Assembly (NCBI GenBank): GCA_012798025.1
Contig: JAAZNX010000187.1
Coordinates: 1 to 22,485 of the forward strand
From: Methanothrix sp.
GTDB lineage: Archaea; Halobacteriota; Methanosarcinia; Methanotrichales; Methanotrichaceae
Direction of reading: 5' to 3'
DNA: 22,485 bases
In this document: positions 21,952-22,485 of the stretch, in pieces
Layout: each line of letters opens with the position of its first letter
How positions within the stretch are numbered: position 1 is the stretch's first letter
Position numbers and translations under genes: made by a program
Notes under the pieces: generated by a model
Told to the model about the DNA's origin: nothing
Databases searched by the model: none
What the model saw: the letters and a program-made list of their open reading frames with translations, nothing else

Positions 21952-22485
21952 AGGCGTGTTTCCTGCAATAATCACGCCATTTAAAGAGGACTACAGCCTT
22001 GACGAGGAGGGTTTGAGAAGCAATATAGAACACCTGCAGAGATCGGGCATCGCGGGAATAGTTCCCTGCGGCACAACTGGCGAGTCCGCTACACTCACTT
22101 TTGAGGAGCATAAAAAGGTAGTTGAGATCGCTGTGGATTGCTCCAAGGTGCCGGTCATTGCGGGTACAGGCTCGAATAATACCCGTGAGGCATTGGAGCT
22201 GACCCGTCACGCGGCAGACGCAGGCGCACATGCCGCCCTTCTGATCACACCTTATTATAATAAACCCAACGATCGCGGCATGTTCGAGCACTTCAAGACG
22301 ATAGCTGAGAAGTGCGACATACCCATAATACTTTATAATGTCCCCAAGAGAACTGGAATTGACCTCAAGCCGGAACTTGTCGCGAAGCTTTCAAGGATAA
22401 CGAATATAAAAGCCATAAAAGAGGCCAGTGGAAGCCTCTCTCAGGTCTCTCAAATCATTGAGCAAACGAGGGGAGGCGACTTTAC
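21944..22485 (+). CDS. dapA: 4-Hydroxy-tetrahydrodipicolinate synthase, N-terminal part, cut by window edge
   Basis: The first 180 residues are present; the rest lies beyond the right edge. The beta/alpha-barrel starts MFKGVFPAIITPFKEDYSLD. IVPCGTTGESATLTFEEHKK holds the Thr-Thr pair, IAGTGSNNTREALELT follows, ILYNVPKRTGIDLKPE carries the catalytic Tyr and the substrate-binding Arg, and NIKAIKEASG carries the Schiff-base Lys. DapA condenses pyruvate with aspartate semialdehyde in lysine/diaminopimelate synthesis. ATG 21944 is inside the last codons of rps17e, in another frame, with GAGGTCGAGG upstream. All visible active-site residues are conserved. Confidence 0.96.
   Translation, partial: MFKGVFPAIITPFKEDYSLDEEGLRSNIEHLQRSGIAGIVPCGTTGESATLTFEEHKKVVEIAVDCSKVPVIAGTGSNNTREALELTRHAADAGAHAALLITPYYNKPNDRGMFEHFKTIAEKCDIPIILYNVPKRTGIDLKPELVAKLSRITNIKAIKEASGSLSQVSQIIEQTRGGDF

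Noticed and set aside
1..22485. tRNA genes and CRISPR arrays
   Set aside because: No TPsiC-arm-like GGTTCRANTCC with a matching acceptor stem and no regularly spaced direct repeats were found in the gaps.

Overview
The window reads as a euryarchaeal methanogen chromosome, most likely a Methanosarcinales member close to Methanothrix (Methanosaeta). This is inferred from gene content: an archaeal Trm-G10 tRNA methyltransferase, ribosomal protein S17e followed directly by dapA, a UPF0216 protein, a small siroheme sulfite-reductase-like protein, a CbiZ cobinamide amidohydrolase, an MJ1255-type glycosyltransferase, an archaeal HTH_45 winged-helix protein, and AT-rich archaeal box-A promoters, several placed for leaderless transcripts. 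No rRNA, tRNA or CRISPR array was seen.

Left part (1-3113, minus strand, relatively AT-rich): a surface-polysaccharide and glycoprotein neighbourhood. It holds the N-terminal part of a nucleotide-sugar dehydrogenase running off the left edge, a secreted protein with six N-glycosylation sequons, and a GT28/MurG-like glycosyltransferase. From 3252 to 6646 follow a small unknown protein, a Dsr-like siroheme protein behind a 20-bp tandem duplication, a two-domain universal stress protein, a Get3/ArsA ATPase and a divergent small secreted protein. From 6722 to 9190 there is a winged-helix regulator, a gene-poor 580-bp stretch unusually rich in perfect inverted repeats with its own good promoter (the best candidate for an undescribed element here), cbiZ, and a small reading frame interrupted by one in-frame TGA.

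From 9319 to 11424 a GT4 glycosyltransferase and an AglD-like flippase-domain membrane protein form a two-gene unit, followed by a decayed IS630-type transposase fragment. A tight minus-strand unit (15110-11753) holds ahcY (adenosyl/inosylhomocysteine hydrolase), an APH-fold kinase and the tRNA G10 methyltransferase. This pairs consumption of the methylation by-product with a SAM-dependent enzyme.

From 15512 to the right edge, eight plus-strand genes lie close together: hydantoinase/oxoprolinase family, histone-deacetylase-family amidohydrolase with a C-terminal four-Cys region, SAMHD1-like HD phosphohydrolase, UPF0216, a five-repeat all-helical protein of unknown function, thiD, rps17e and dapA (cut off by the right edge). 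All function calls come from reading motifs by eye. No database search was possible.
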